Shown: positions 9,381 through 18,181 of the stretch, one piece after another
Layout: each line of letters begins with the position of its first letter
How positions within the stretch are numbered: position 1 is the first letter of the stretch
Source: Sphingomonas abaci
Lineage (GTDB): Bacteria > Pseudomonadota > Alphaproteobacteria > Sphingomonadales > Sphingomonadaceae
Reading direction: 5' to 3'
NCBI RefSeq assembly: GCF_014199625.1
Contig: NZ_JACHNY010000001.1
Span: 186,001-250,000, forward strand
DNA: 64,000 bases
Made by a program: the position numbers and the translations under genes
Notes under the pieces: generated by a model
What the model was told of the DNA's origin: nothing
Database searches by the model: none
Seen by the model: the letters and a program-made list of their open reading frames with translations, nothing else

Positions 9381-10274
9381 TCAGCACCGATCATCCAGAT
9401 AGGCCGCGAGTTCTTCGGCCGTCCCGTTCGGAAAGGATTGCCGCAAATGCTCCAGGAACGCCGACACCCTGGCGTTCAGCAGGCGTCGCGAGGGGTAGAG
9501 CGCCCATAGCGCGATCGGTGCGGCCGGGACGTCACCCAATGCGATCAGTCGCCCTCTCGCGATGTCCCCGTTGACCAGCGAGAGGGGCAAGCGGGCCACG
9601 CCGGCACCAAGACGCACCGCATCTCGTATCATTACCAGCGAGGACAATCGGAGCACCGGATCGACCGCGATCGCGCGTTGCCCATCGGCGGTGTCGATCG
9701 TCCAGCTGCTCTCGACGTCGCGGTCGCGCACCACGGCAGGGAAGATGCCGCCGGCCAGCGGCGACAGGTCAGGTGCAGCGACGACGACCAGGCGGTCGTG
9801 GAGGAAGGGTCGACCCACCAGTGCATCGTCCGCCGCCGGATTTACGCGGATGACCAGGTCATAGCTTTCCTCGATCATGTCGACCGCGCGGTCGTCGGTC
9901 GTGACCTCCAATCGGACGTCGGGATGGCGCTGCGCGAACCCGGCCGCCAGCCGCCCCATCGCGGTCTGGGAGAAAAGCAGGGGCGCGCTGATCCTGAGGC
10001 GTCCACGCACCGCCGCGCTGCCCGATGCGATCTCGATCGTCGTCTCCTCCAGCTCTGCCAGCAGAGCGCCTGCGCGTTCGGCCAGCGCCCGCCCCTCCTC
10101 GGTCAACTTGAGGTCGCGCTGGCCGCGCTCGAACAGGCGCAGGTCGAGCGCGGCCTCCAGCTCCGACACGCGCCGCGACAGCGTCGCCTTGGGCCTGCGC
10201 GCGGCACGCGCGGCTTTGCCGAAGCCGCCATGGCGGGCGACGAGCGTGAAATCGGCGAGCGCGAGTAGGTCCAT
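9381..10274 (-). CDS. LysR-family transcriptional regulator
   Basis: A 297-residue LysR-type regulator. The N-terminal winged helix (about residues 3-62) contains FTLVARHGGFGKAA and PKATLSRRVSELE, and the substrate-binding domain spans about 90-290. It is divergent from an NmrA-like NAD(P)-binding oxidoreductase starting at 10376, so it probably controls that gene and itself from the shared intergenic region, where a short palindrome lies at 10290-10302. The sequence resembles the subgroup that regulates quinone or oxidoreductase genes, but the inducer cannot be inferred. Confidence 0.92.
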   Translation of the reverse strand: MDLLALADFTLVARHGGFGKAARAARRPKATLSRRVSELEAALDLRLFERGQRDLKLTEEGRALAERAGALLAELEETTIEIASGSAAVRGRLRISAPLLFSQTAMGRLAAGFAQRHPDVRLEVTTDDRAVDMIEESYDLVIRVNPAADDALVGRPFLHDRLVVVAAPDLSPLAGGIFPAVVRDRDVESSWTIDTADGQRAIAVDPVLRLSSLVMIRDAVRLGAGVARLPLSLVNGDIARGRLIALGDVPAAPIALWALYPSRRLLNARVSAFLEHLRQSFPNGTAEELAAYLDDRC

Positions 10275-10289
10275 ATCGTTCCACCCATG

Positions 10290-10302
10290 AGACGGTGCGT
10301 CT
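10290..10302. promoter_or_regulatory. Candidate LysR operator palindrome
   Basis: AGACG-GTG-CGTCT is a perfect 5-3-5 inverted repeat located 16 bases upstream of the LysR gene start and within the 101-base divergent spacer. Position and symmetry fit an autoregulatory LysR site; no binding evidence exists. Confidence 0.35.
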
Positions 10303-10375
10303 AGATTGTGTGCCTAGTTGCCGGAACATGGATCACGCATCTTGCTCGGGTCAGCAAGACCCAAGGAGAAGCCAC

Positions 10376-11242
10376 ATGACCATCCTCGTAATCGGCCCCA
10401 CCGGGCGCGTCGGCCGCCACGTCGTCGAACAGCTTGTCGCTCGCGACGCCTCTGTCCGCGTCCTCACCCGTGACCCTGCCAAGGCGGCGTTTCCGACGGG
10501 CGTCGATGTTGCCAAAGGCGATCTTCTGGATATCGACTCACTGCGCGCCGCCTTCGTTGGCGTAAGGACGCTGTTCCTGCTCAATGCGGTGACCGGTGAC
10601 GAGTTCACCCAGGCGATCGTCGCGCTGAACGTCGCGCGAGAGGCCGGTGTCGATCGCGTCGTCTATCTGTCGGTGTTCGACGCCGACCGCGCCGTCAACG
10701 TGCCTCACTTTGCGGTGAAATCGGGTGCCGAGCGGATGCTCGAGGCGATGAACTTCGGCGCCACCATTTTGCGTCCGACCTATTTCATCGACAACGAGGC
10801 GATGGTGAAGGACGTGATCCTTCAGCACGGTGTCTATCCGATGCCGATCGGCGGCAAGGGCGTGGCCATGGTCGATGCACGCGACATCGCCGAGGTCGCG
10901 GCGATCGAGCTGATCCGGCGCGATCGCGCACCTGAAAAGCTGCCGATCGAGACGATCAACGTGGTCGGTCCCGAAACGCTGACCGGCGAGGACGTGGCAG
11001 CGATATGGTCCGACGTCCTGGGCCGCCCCGTCGCCTATGGCGGCGACGATCCCAGCGGCTTCGAACAGAATATGGCGACGTTCATGCCGCGCTGGATGGC
11101 CTATGAGATGCGGCTGATGGCCGAGCGCTACGTCAGCGACGGGATGATCCCGGAAGCAGGCGACCGCGAGCGCCTGGCCAGCCTGCTCGGCCGGCCCCTG
11201 CACGACTATCGCGAGACGGCAGTCCGGCTCGCTTCGGCCTGA
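10376..11242 (+). CDS. NmrA-like NAD(P)-binding oxidoreductase
   Basis: A 288-residue atypical short-chain dehydrogenase with an N-terminal Rossmann motif (GPTGRVGRHV, residues 6-15). The Tyr-x3-Lys catalytic pair of classical SDRs is not evident; this fits the NmrA/HSCARG and SDR_a5 type that sense or use NAD(P)H, for example quinone reductases such as QorB. ATG at 10376 is chosen over an upstream frame because AAGGAGA precedes it at good distance and the Rossmann fold starts at residue 2. It is divergent from a LysR regulator. The substrate is unknown; the context of redox enzymes suggests quinone or electrophile reduction. Confidence 0.88.
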   Translation: MTILVIGPTGRVGRHVVEQLVARDASVRVLTRDPAKAAFPTGVDVAKGDLLDIDSLRAAFVGVRTLFLLNAVTGDEFTQAIVALNVAREAGVDRVVYLSVFDADRAVNVPHFAVKSGAERMLEAMNFGATILRPTYFIDNEAMVKDVILQHGVYPMPIGGKGVAMVDARDIAEVAAIELIRRDRAPEKLPIETINVVGPETLTGEDVAAIWSDVLGRPVAYGGDDPSGFEQNMATFMPRWMAYEMRLMAERYVSDGMIPEAGDRERLASLLGRPLHDYRETAVRLASA

Positions 11243-11258
11243 TCTTCGGGCTGCGGCC

Positions 11259-11292
11259 CGGCGGCCGGCGGGTTGAGTCCCGTCGGCCGCCG
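11259..11292. terminator. Strong bidirectional terminator-like hairpin
   Basis: Two 14-base arms, 11259-11272 and 11279-11292, pair with a single mismatch around a 6-base loop (TTGAGT), followed by CATTT. It lies between the convergent NmrA-like and SDR genes. Confidence 0.65.
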
Positions 11293-11303
11293 CATTTCGC
11301 GCG

Positions 11304-12053
11304 TCAGGCGGCGTCCTCCATCCAGGCGATCGCATCTGCGCCAGCGGGTATCTTGAGCGGTGCGGACGGGTTGGTCGCGGCATCGAAGACGGCAGCTGCG
11401 ACGTCCTGGGCATGGGTGACTGGCCCCGTGTCCTCCTGGAACTGTTTCATCATGCCCTCGATCAACGGCTTATAGTCGGGATCGTCGAGACCGCGCAGGT
11501 GCGGCCTCGCATTCGCGCCGAACTGCGTCGTCGGGGAACGGCCGGGCAGCACGATGTGGACGCGCACGCCGAACGGCTGCATCTCGACCGCCAGGCTTTC
11601 GGTGAGCGCATTCACCGCGGCCTTGCTGGCGCGATAGGTGCTGACCAGCGGCAGCGGCTTCAACGTGACGGTCGAGGTCACGTTGACGATCACGCCGGAT
11701 CGGCGCTCGCGGAAGGCCGGCAGGAACGCCTGCATCATCGCAAGCGTGCCGAGCATATTGGTCTCGAAGAGTTGGCGCGCCGTCTCGAACTCGATGAGCT
11801 CGATCGGGACCGCGGCGCCGAAACCGGCATTGTTGACCAGCACGTCGATCGGCCCCGCCTGCGTGACCGCACTGGCGATGCTGTCGCGGTCCGTGACGTC
11901 GAGCGGCAGGATGGTCAGCCGGTCCGATGACGGCATCAGGTCCGGGTCAGGCGTGCGCATCGTCGCGACGACACGCCAGCCGCGGTCGAGGAACAGCTTG
12001 GCGGTTTCGAGACCGAAGCCCGAGGAACAGCCGGTGATGAGGACGCTGGGCAT
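11304..12053 (-). CDS. Short-chain dehydrogenase/reductase (SDR)
   Basis: A 249-residue classical SDR. The cofactor motif TGCSSGFG lies at residues 7-14, the structural NNAG at about 74-77, and the catalytic Tyr140-x3-Lys144 in STYRASK. ATG at 12053 is preferred because GGAG lies 6 bases upstream and the Rossmann fold starts at once; an in-frame ATG at 12065 would add four residues. The gene is divergent from an AraC-type regulator with only about 60 bases between them, so regulation by that protein is likely. The substrate is unknown; this SDR type is often induced with electrophile- or quinone-stress genes. Confidence 0.92.
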   Translation of the reverse strand: MPSVLITGCSSGFGLETAKLFLDRGWRVVATMRTPDPDLMPSSDRLTILPLDVTDRDSIASAVTQAGPIDVLVNNAGFGAAVPIELIEFETARQLFETNMLGTLAMMQAFLPAFRERRSGVIVNVTSTVTLKPLPLVSTYRASKAAVNALTESLAVEMQPFGVRVHIVLPGRSPTTQFGANARPHLRGLDDPDYKPLIEGMMKQFQEDTGPVTHAQDVAAAVFDAATNPSAPLKIPAGADAIAWMEDAA

Positions 12054-12113
12054 GTCTTGCTCCATTGACGAGTATGGGAGCGCCGGAGATGGTTTCCGGG
12101 GTCGAGACTGACT

Positions 12114-13079
12114 ATGGTCGTCAATCCTGACTTCATTGGCGATCGTCCTGATATGAGCATCGATCCGCTTGCCGACATCGTGACCCTGCTGCGGCCCTCC
12201 GCGAGCTTCTCGAAACTCGTTGAATATGCCGGGCGCTGGCGCATCCGCCGCGACGTCGAGGGGAAGCCTGTCTATTTCGCGGTGCTGGAAGGCGAATGCC
12301 GGGTTGTGAGCGCCGGCCAAGCCTCGGTCGTCGTACGGGCCGGCGACTTCGTGCTGCTGCCGGCCACGGGCAACCGGGCCATAGACGGGATCGAGAGCAT
12401 GGACCCACCGCCGTATGGCGCCGTCATGAGCCCGACCGAGATCGGCGAGGGTCGGTTCCGCATCGGACAAGCCGATCAGCCCGTCAATCTGCGCATGCAG
12501 GTCGGGATTTGCAGTTTCGCGTCACCGGACGCCGCTCTGCTCGTGTCGCTGCTACCGGCGATGGTGGTGGCCCGTGGCGAGCCGCGGCTGGCCACGTTGA
12601 TGGATTTGGTGGGGGACGAGACCCGCAAGGCAAGGCCAGGGCGTGAATTGGTGCTGGAGCGCTTGCTCGAGGTCCTTCTGATCGAGGCGTTGCGCTGCGG
12701 CTCCAGCCCCGCCGCTATGCCGAGCCTCGCGCGAGGCCTGTCCGACGATCGGCTGGTTGCCGCCTTGCGAGCCATGCACGCGCGCCCCGCGCATCCGTGG
12801 ACGGTCACGGACTTGGCCGCGGAGGCGGCCATGTCGCGCTCCGCCTTCTTCGCGCGCTTCACCAGCACCGTCGGCATACCGCCCATCGCGTATCTGCTTA
12901 CCTGGCGGATGGCGTTGGCGAAGCGCCTGTTGCGCACGCGCGGTCTCGCGATCGGTCAGGTCGCCGCCGAGGTCGGCTATGGATCGGCCAGCACATTCAG
13001 CACCGCCTTTACCCGGTACGTCGGCATGCCGCCCATGCGCTATGCGCGAGCGCCGGAGCAGACCTCAATACGCGAATAG
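12114..13079 (+). CDS. AraC-family regulator with cupin sensor domain
   Basis: A 321-residue regulator with an N-terminal cupin (Cupin_6 type, about residues 15-190) and a C-terminal AraC double helix-turn-helix (about 215-312) that includes AEAAMSRSAFFARF and AAEVGYGSASTFSTAF. Family members usually start close to the sequence SIDPLADIVTLL, so the ATG at 12153 may be the true start; neither has a convincing ribosome site. It is divergent from the SDR gene at 11304-12053 and probably activates it, as in many AraC/SDR pairs. The gene is followed by a damaged IS630 element. Confidence 0.9.
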   Translation: MVVNPDFIGDRPDMSIDPLADIVTLLRPSASFSKLVEYAGRWRIRRDVEGKPVYFAVLEGECRVVSAGQASVVVRAGDFVLLPATGNRAIDGIESMDPPPYGAVMSPTEIGEGRFRIGQADQPVNLRMQVGICSFASPDAALLVSLLPAMVVARGEPRLATLMDLVGDETRKARPGRELVLERLLEVLLIEALRCGSSPAAMPSLARGLSDDRLVAALRAMHARPAHPWTVTDLAAEAAMSRSAFFARFTSTVGIPPIAYLLTWRMALAKRLLRTRGLAIGQVAAEVGYGSASTFSTAFTRYVGMPPMRYARAPEQTSIRE

Positions 13080-13261
13080 CGTCTTGGCATGGCGCAATGC
13101 TTTGACCCGGATCCGGGCATTCACGCCTACTTGCCTGCTTCCCAACCTCCAACACTCATTCATCTCCCCGTCATGGCCTCGTTTACCACGTGATTTCGCT
13201 GCTGCGGATATCGTGATGTGTGAGGGAAGCGGACTGAAAGACAGAGCGGGCCAGGCTATCC

Positions 13262-14316
13262 AGAGCGGTTTCCATTCAGTCTGGGTCACAGCCGCAGAAG
13301 CTGGAGTTGTTGGCGCATTGCTGCGGCTGGAATAGATCGACCAACCTGCCAATGCGAGACCACAGGCCGGAGACGGTCCGCTCTCCGGCTTTGCGGAGCA
13401 TGGCCTTGAGGCGGGCGAACGCCTTTTCGATGGTTTGAAATCGGGGCTGTGGGGCGGGAGGAACATGAGGCGGGCGGCGGCCGTCTCGATCGGGTTGCGT
13501 ATGCTGGCGCGCTTGTGGCTGGACAGGTTGTCGATGATGACGATGTTGCCGCGCTTGAGGTCGGGCACGAGCACCTGGCCGACATAGGCCTCGAACCAGT
13601 CGCCCTTGATCCGGCCGTCGAGCACCATCGGTCCGACCATGCCGGTCATGCGCAGGCCTGCGACCAGCGTAGTCGTCTTGCGGTGGCCGTGCGGGGGGTA
13701 GCCCATCCGCAGCCGCTCGCCTCGTCGGCAGCGGCCGTGGTTCCAGGTCATGTTGGTCGCCGTCCAGGTCTCGTCGATGAACACCAACCGCGCAGGCTCG
13801 AGATCGAGCTGCCCGTCGCACCATGCCTCGCGCTGGCTCAGGACGTCGGCGCGGTCCTGCTCGATCGCGTGGCCAGTCTTTTTTTGCGCGTGATCCCGTG
13901 GCGGGCGAAGAAACGGTGCAGCGTCGAGATCGCCACCGCGACGCCCACCTGGCCCCAGATCCCGGCGCAGTTCGTCCAGCGTGATGTCGCGCCGCGCTTC
14001 GTGCAGCGCCAGGATCGTGGGCGCATGCGCCTCGATCCGACGCGACCGCGGGTCCCTGCCCTGCGCCTTGGCGGCATAGCCACCCGTGATGCGGCGCTGG
14101 TCGTGCCAGCGGATCACCGTCGCGGCCGCCATTCCGAACCGCCGCGCCGCAGCCCGGCAGCGCCCCCCCTCGTCAACCGAAGCCAGCGTTCGCGACCGCA
14201 GGTCCATCGACAAGGGCTTGCCCATCCATGCCGGCCTCCATCCAGCCAGCAGCGTGGACCAGATCGGCGCGCCCGTGCAAATCCCTCTTCGACTCAGGTC
14301 GGCCGGAAAACGCTCT
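13262..14316. mobile_element. Broken IS630-family insertion sequence
   Basis: About 1.05 kb. The ends form imperfect inverted repeats: AGAGCGGTTTCC on the left at 13262 and, on the other strand, AGAGCGTTTTCC on the right ending at 14316, with further similarity (CTGGGTC against CTGAGTC) inside. It carries one transposase gene on the minus strand that is broken by several frame changes. TA dinucleotides lie near both edges, as expected for a family that targets TA, but exact boundaries are uncertain. Confidence 0.75.
13276..14225 (-). pseudogene. IS630-family transposase, frameshifted
   Basis: A single IS630/Tc1-type DDE transposase spread over three frames. The N-terminal helix-turn-helix part (MDLRSRTLASVDEG, FGMAAATVIRWHDQ) is in one frame. 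It shifts near 13955 into the frame that reads ISTLHRFFARHGITRKK, then returns at a run of seven A bases near 13880 to read VFIDETWTATNMTW, HGHRKTTTLVAGLR and VIIDNLSSHK. It shifts again near 13435 to read IEKAFARLKAMLRKAGERT up to the stop. The DDE residues appear in FIDET, IIDN and the Glu of IEKAF. Relatives use one uninterrupted frame, so this copy should be inactive unless the A-run is slippery and the other breaks are sequencing errors. Confidence 0.85.
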
Positions 14317-14548
14317 AGTCGCACAGATGAACGAAAGGCCGCTTACGCCGCCTCAGCGCCCGATAGCGGTCAGTCTGTGATCCACCAAGTGCAGACAATT
14401 TACCTGCAGCCACTGACACGAACGTTGCCGGCATAGGTGCCCCAGCTGTCACCACTCTGGTACTGGCACCCCCCGTTTTTTCTCCAATCTGATCGAGAGC
14501 AGCTGCCCCCTGATCGCTAGTCGTAGCAGGCCACGAGGAAGGCACGGA
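14317..14548. other. Spacer between IS630 element and ABC exporter
   Basis: No gene supported. The 3' end of the ABC exporter gene lies at 14549. Confidence 0.3.
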
Positions 14549-16333
14549 TCATGCGGCGGCGCGGCCGTCGGCGTCGTCGTTGGCGGCGGGCGTCGCGAGA
14601 CCACCGTCCTGCGCCAGCTTCGCGAAGGCCCCGCCAGCCGCTAGCAGTTCGTCGAAGCCACCCTGTTCGACAATCCGCCCTTGGTCGAGCACGACGATCC
14701 GGTCGGCGGTACGCACGGTCGACAGGCGGTGCGCGATTACAAAGGTGGTGCGCCCCTGGCGCAAACGCTCCAGACTTTCCTGCAACCGCGCCTCGGTAGC
14801 GACGTCAAGCGCGCTCGTCGCCTCGTCCAGCAGCAGGATCGGCGCGTTCTTCAACAGTGCGCGCGCGATCGCGATCCGTTGCCGCTCGCCGCCCGACAGG
14901 CCGGCGCCGCGATCGCCTACGGGAGTGGCGAAGCCGTCGGGCTTGCGCATGATGAACTCATAGGCCCCCGCGAAACGCGCCGCATCCTCGATCTGTTCCA
15001 TGGTTGCGTCGGGATTGCCCATCGCGATGTTTTCCGCGATCGAGCGGTTGAACAAGCCGGCTTCTTGGAAGACCACGCCGGTTGCCGCACGCAGTGAGGC
15101 AAGTGTGACACCCCGAATGTCCTGCCCGTCAACCAGGATGCGTCCCTTCTCGGGATCCCAGGCACGCTGGAACAGCCCCAATGCGGTCGACTTGCCCGAT
15201 CCGGTCGGACCGACGATCGCCACCGTCTCGCCCGGTGCCACCTCGAAGCTAAGGTCGTGTACCGCACCCGATCCGGTCGGATAGCGGAAGGATACGTCGT
15301 CGAAAGTGACGCGGCCGTGCGCTACTGCCAGCGGGCGAGCGTCGTTGGCCTCCGCGATATGGCTCTGCTGGTCGAGCACCTCGAAGAACTGGCGCAACGC
15401 TGGCAGTCGTTGCGCGATGTTGACGATGAAGCCAGTGACCGTCTCGAGCCGCGCGATCATCAGCGTGGCGAAACCGACAAACGACACCACGTCGCCGATC
15501 GTTGCAAGACCACGCCCTATCAGCGCAGCGCCGATGCCGAAAACCGAGACGATCGCGATTGATGAAGCACCACGCGTCAGCACCGCTGACACCGCCCACC
15601 AGTTGAGCACCGGATATTGCGCATGCAGCAGGTCGTGGAGCGAGCGGCGGACGTTGCCCATCTCGCCAGGTACCGCCAGAAAGCTCTGGAGCACGGTCAC
15701 GTTGCCGAACAGGTCGCCCAGATTGCCCGAAATGTCGGTAAAGCGATCCTCGACACGCGCCTGTCCCGTGGCGGTGTGGCGCATGACGAGCAGGTTAACC
15801 GCGGAGTAGACCAGCATCAGCACCAGCAGCACCATGGCGAGCCGCCAGTTGGTCAGTAGGGCGATCGGCAGCAGCAGCGTCAAAATGCCAATGTTCGTGA
15901 TCTGATCGCGCAACAGCGGCAGCCACAGGTTGAACAACCCGTCGCAGCCCGAGATCATGATGCGCATCAGCCGCCCCGAGCGCGCCTGGGTGTGGAAGGC
16001 CGGCGGCAGCGCGAGCAGATGTTCGACATAGTTCGACATCGCAGCGAGTCGGCGGCGGTGCGCCAGCCGGTCAGCAAGCAACGCGATCACGACACCGGCC
16101 GCAAAGACGGTGATACTGATGGCGCACCACATCCCGACATAGCGCATCGGATCGGCACCAGTGGTCAGTCCGTTCACCGCCTTGCCGAACAATAGGGGCT
16201 CGGCGACCTGTAACAGGGCGACCAGCGCACCCGCGCCAAGCAGCGAGCCGGCCTTCAGCCGCTCGGGACGCAGGAGCGCGATGGCGCGCGCGACGACGTG
16301 GAACGAGCGCGCGGGCTCAGTGGACATGGACAT
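14549..16333 (-). CDS. ABC exporter with fused permease and ATPase (NdvA/ChvA-like)
   Basis: A half-transporter of about 594 residues. The six-helix exporter domain occupies roughly residues 20-300 and the ATPase domain 325-570, with Walker A GPTGSGKST, the ABC signature LSGGERQR, Walker B ILLLDEATSALD and the switch histidine in IAHRLST. It should work as a homodimer. Overall organisation resembles the cyclic beta-1,2-glucan exporters NdvA/ChvA, but no glucan synthase gene is nearby, so the substrate is open. Several ATGs lie close together (16381, 16339, 16333, 16327); 16333 is chosen because GAGAG is 6 bases upstream. The C-terminus carries an Ala/Asp-rich tail. It is transcribed alone. 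Confidence 0.88.
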   Translation of the reverse strand: MSMSTEPARSFHVVARAIALLRPERLKAGSLLGAGALVALLQVAEPLLFGKAVNGLTTGADPMRYVGMWCAISITVFAAGVVIALLADRLAHRRRLAAMSNYVEHLLALPPAFHTQARSGRLMRIMISGCDGLFNLWLPLLRDQITNIGILTLLLPIALLTNWRLAMVLLVLMLVYSAVNLLVMRHTATGQARVEDRFTDISGNLGDLFGNVTVLQSFLAVPGEMGNVRRSLHDLLHAQYPVLNWWAVSAVLTRGASSIAIVSVFGIGAALIGRGLATIGDVVSFVGFATLMIARLETVTGFIVNIAQRLPALRQFFEVLDQQSHIAEANDARPLAVAHGRVTFDDVSFRYPTGSGAVHDLSFEVAPGETVAIVGPTGSGKSTALGLFQRAWDPEKGRILVDGQDIRGVTLASLRAATGVVFQEAGLFNRSIAENIAMGNPDATMEQIEDAARFAGAYEFIMRKPDGFATPVGDRGAGLSGGERQRIAIARALLKNAPILLLDEATSALDVATEARLQESLERLRQGRTTFVIAHRLSTVRTADRIVVLDQGRIVEQGGFDELLAAGGAFAKLAQDGGLATPAANDDADGRAAA

Positions 16334-16501
16334 GGCCATCTCTCGAAAGGATGAGGACAGATTAACCAACCCCGCCTGCACGGCCGGCCGGGTTCCCGGC
16401 CTCCTAGCGCGACATGGTTAATGAAACATGGAGCGCCTTGTCGCCGCGAACGTCCGTTGGCGTTTTTCTCATTGATCCATGCTGGCCGTTTCAAGAACGT
16501 C

Positions 16502-17032
16502 TCAAGCAGCATCAATCGCTATTTTACGGGTATGCCAGACGCGCGCGGGTATTGCCCTTCCGTCTTCCAGCATGCTGATGGGCATCGGCGTGCTCCAGTC
16601 TGCACCGTGCTGTGGGTATGGGCCGTAGAAGAGCTCGCCCGGTGCCTGCCGGCGAGGCGCGTTCAGCCAGCGACGACGGCGATGCTCAGCGGCATCGTGG
16701 ATCATGGGGCAACGCTGACATAAGGCTGCCAGTTTGTCGAAGGCGCTGTCGCCTGGATTGTGATGGAGGTGAGCGCAGACCGGCACCGTTTTGGTCCACT
16801 TGCCCTTGACCAGGATGTCCTCGGTGGGGCGTCGCGCGCGCCGCCCCCAGGCGCGCCGCCAGTAGGCCCGGTCTGCGTCCCACCACCGCCCGTCCCCGAG
16901 ATGAAAGACGTGCGTCCCGTATGGCCGCCAGCAACGCTCGCAAACGCCGCCTGCCCTTTTGAAGCGGATTAAGCGTGAGATATGCTGCCAATCGACCGGG
17001 TAGAGAGAGACATGTTCGGGGCGGATGGGCAT
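16502..17032 (-). CDS. HNH-nuclease-like zinc protein
   Basis: A 176-residue protein beginning MPIRPEHVSLYPVDW, an N-terminus typical of a family of small HNH endonuclease-like proteins often found in prophages and accessory regions. It has three cysteine pairs or motifs that could hold a structural zinc: CERC (about residues 31-34), VCAHLHH (about 103-109) and LCQRC (about 120-124). The second His-rich motif stands where the catalytic HNH histidine is expected. The spacing after LCQRC differs from the usual CxxCH ending (a Pro follows), so activity is uncertain. It stands alone on the minus strand. Function inferred from motif pattern only. Confidence 0.62.
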   Translation of the reverse strand: MPIRPEHVSLYPVDWQHISRLIRFKRAGGVCERCWRPYGTHVFHLGDGRWWDADRAYWRRAWGRRARRPTEDILVKGKWTKTVPVCAHLHHNPGDSAFDKLAALCQRCPMIHDAAEHRRRRWLNAPRRQAPGELFYGPYPQHGADWSTPMPISMLEDGRAIPARVWHTRKIAIDAA

Positions 17033-17519
17033 CAGCTTATCAGTCTTGCCGCAATTGACGATCCCCTGTCGAATCCGTGAGCTGAATTGTCAGGGTCGCT
17101 TGATCGGAAATCCCGATGGCTGCTTTTCACGGCGCAATTTGGTAACCTGCGCGTCCGTAAAGCTCATTGCACCGATGGGTTACGCCAGCGTAGATTGCAT
17201 GCCGGCGACTGTCATTTTCTTGCGCCGCCAATAGAGACTGCAGGGCAAGCCTACGTTCGAAAAGCCCATTCCCCCACCCCAAGGGGTACAGTCGGGGGCA
17301 TAACCGTCGGTGATCGCCGGCGTTAAGACGATAAAGCAAAGACTTTCAAGCGGATGGTCGAATAGACAGGATTACTGACCAATTTTTCCCGCGCGTTACG
17401 TCATTGATTTTGCGTCGCCATGCAACCCGCATGTCGGCGAGTTGCACAGCACGGAGTACAATAAGGGGTACAAGTGAACAAGCGCGGCTGAGCTATAAGC
17501 GTCGCTGCCATCTGCTTCG
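17033..17519. other. Gene-free stretch
   Basis: About 490 bases with lower GC than the flanks and no family-like frame. A short GC-rich inverted pattern lies near 17270-17300 (CCCCCACCCC and TCGGGGG), of no clear meaning. Confidence 0.35.
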
Positions 17520-17624
17520 TCATTCGTCCGCGAAGAAGTCCTTATCGAGCCGCTTCACCGCGATGGTCCGGCTCACCCGAATGCCGACGCCATGTTCGAC
17601 GATTAGACCCTTTTCGTCGATCAC
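17520..17624 (-). CDS. Possible 34-residue protein coupled to alkB
   Basis: A GTG-started frame of 34 codons whose start overlaps the alkB stop as GTGA. GGAG lies 5 bases before the GTG. The translation contains EHGVGIRVSRTIAVKRLDKD and ends DFFADE; codon use is GC3-rich like the neighbours. It would be the third gene of the dinB-alkB operon and so under the same SOS control. I do not recognise it; it might also be the start of a longer gene that has since been truncated. Confidence 0.4.
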   Translation of the reverse strand: MIDEKGLIVEHGVGIRVSRTIAVKRLDKDFFADE

Positions 17625-18181
17625 CGATGCTCCGCGAGACTACGAAAGGTGATCGACCAGCGCGGGTGTTCCATCGGCGCAATGCTGTGCTCCCAGTCGC
17701 GGCGGGCGGGTCCGCTCATGTGATAGCCGCCCCGGGGATCGAGCGGCACCGACACGCGGTCAAAACCGTCCGCGCGCCGCCGCCGGAAGCGCATCGTCGC
17801 CGGTTCGCCGAGGGAGATGCCGAGGACATGCCCGTAGATCGGCCGGTCGCGATGCCAGCCAATTCCGGCGCCTGGGTCGTAGCGGATCAGCAGCGCTTGG
17901 ATCAGCGCCTCGGGCGCGAGGCCGGCGAAATCAGCCGCCCTGTCGCGAATAGATACGAGCCAGTCCGGCATGGGCGGCGCATCCGTGGGGCGCCCGACTT
18001 CGAAGTCGTAACTCCATCCGAAGGACGTTGTCAGCCGCTTGCCTGTCCAGCCCTGAAAGCGGAACGGCTCGAGGCCGGTCGCGTCGATCCGTTCGATCAA
18101 CATGCGCTCCTCGTCCGCCGTGATCAGATTCGCCCGCGTGGCGAGCCCTGGCAGGAGCGGCGCATCGAACAGGTCGGGCAT
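17621..18181 (-). CDS. alkB: AlkB-type 2-oxoglutarate/Fe(II) dioxygenase, DNA alkylation repair
   Basis: A 186-residue Fe(II)/2-oxoglutarate dioxygenase of the AlkB family, which removes methyl and related adducts from bases by oxidative dealkylation. The iron triad is visible: His110-x-Asp112 in GWHRDRP and His165 in DWEHSIAP. The 2-oxoglutarate-binding arginines are in HPRWSITFR (Arg174, Arg180). It is closer in length to the compact AlkB/ALKBH2-like group than to E. coli AlkB. Its ATG overlaps the dinB stop (TGATG), so the two are translationally coupled and probably share the LexA-controlled promoter upstream of dinB. An upstream in-frame GTG at 18184 is less likely. Confidence 0.92.
   Translation of the reverse strand: MPDLFDAPLLPGLATRANLITADEERMLIERIDATGLEPFRFQGWTGKRLTTSFGWSYDFEVGRPTDAPPMPDWLVSIRDRAADFAGLAPEALIQALLIRYDPGAGIGWHRDRPIYGHVLGISLGEPATMRFRRRRADGFDRVSVPLDPRGGYHMSGPARRDWEHSIAPMEHPRWSITFRSLAEHR

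Noticed and set aside
14549..16333. ABC exporter as beta-lactam or drug resistance pump
   Set aside because: Only general exporter features are visible; a resistance role would be a guess.
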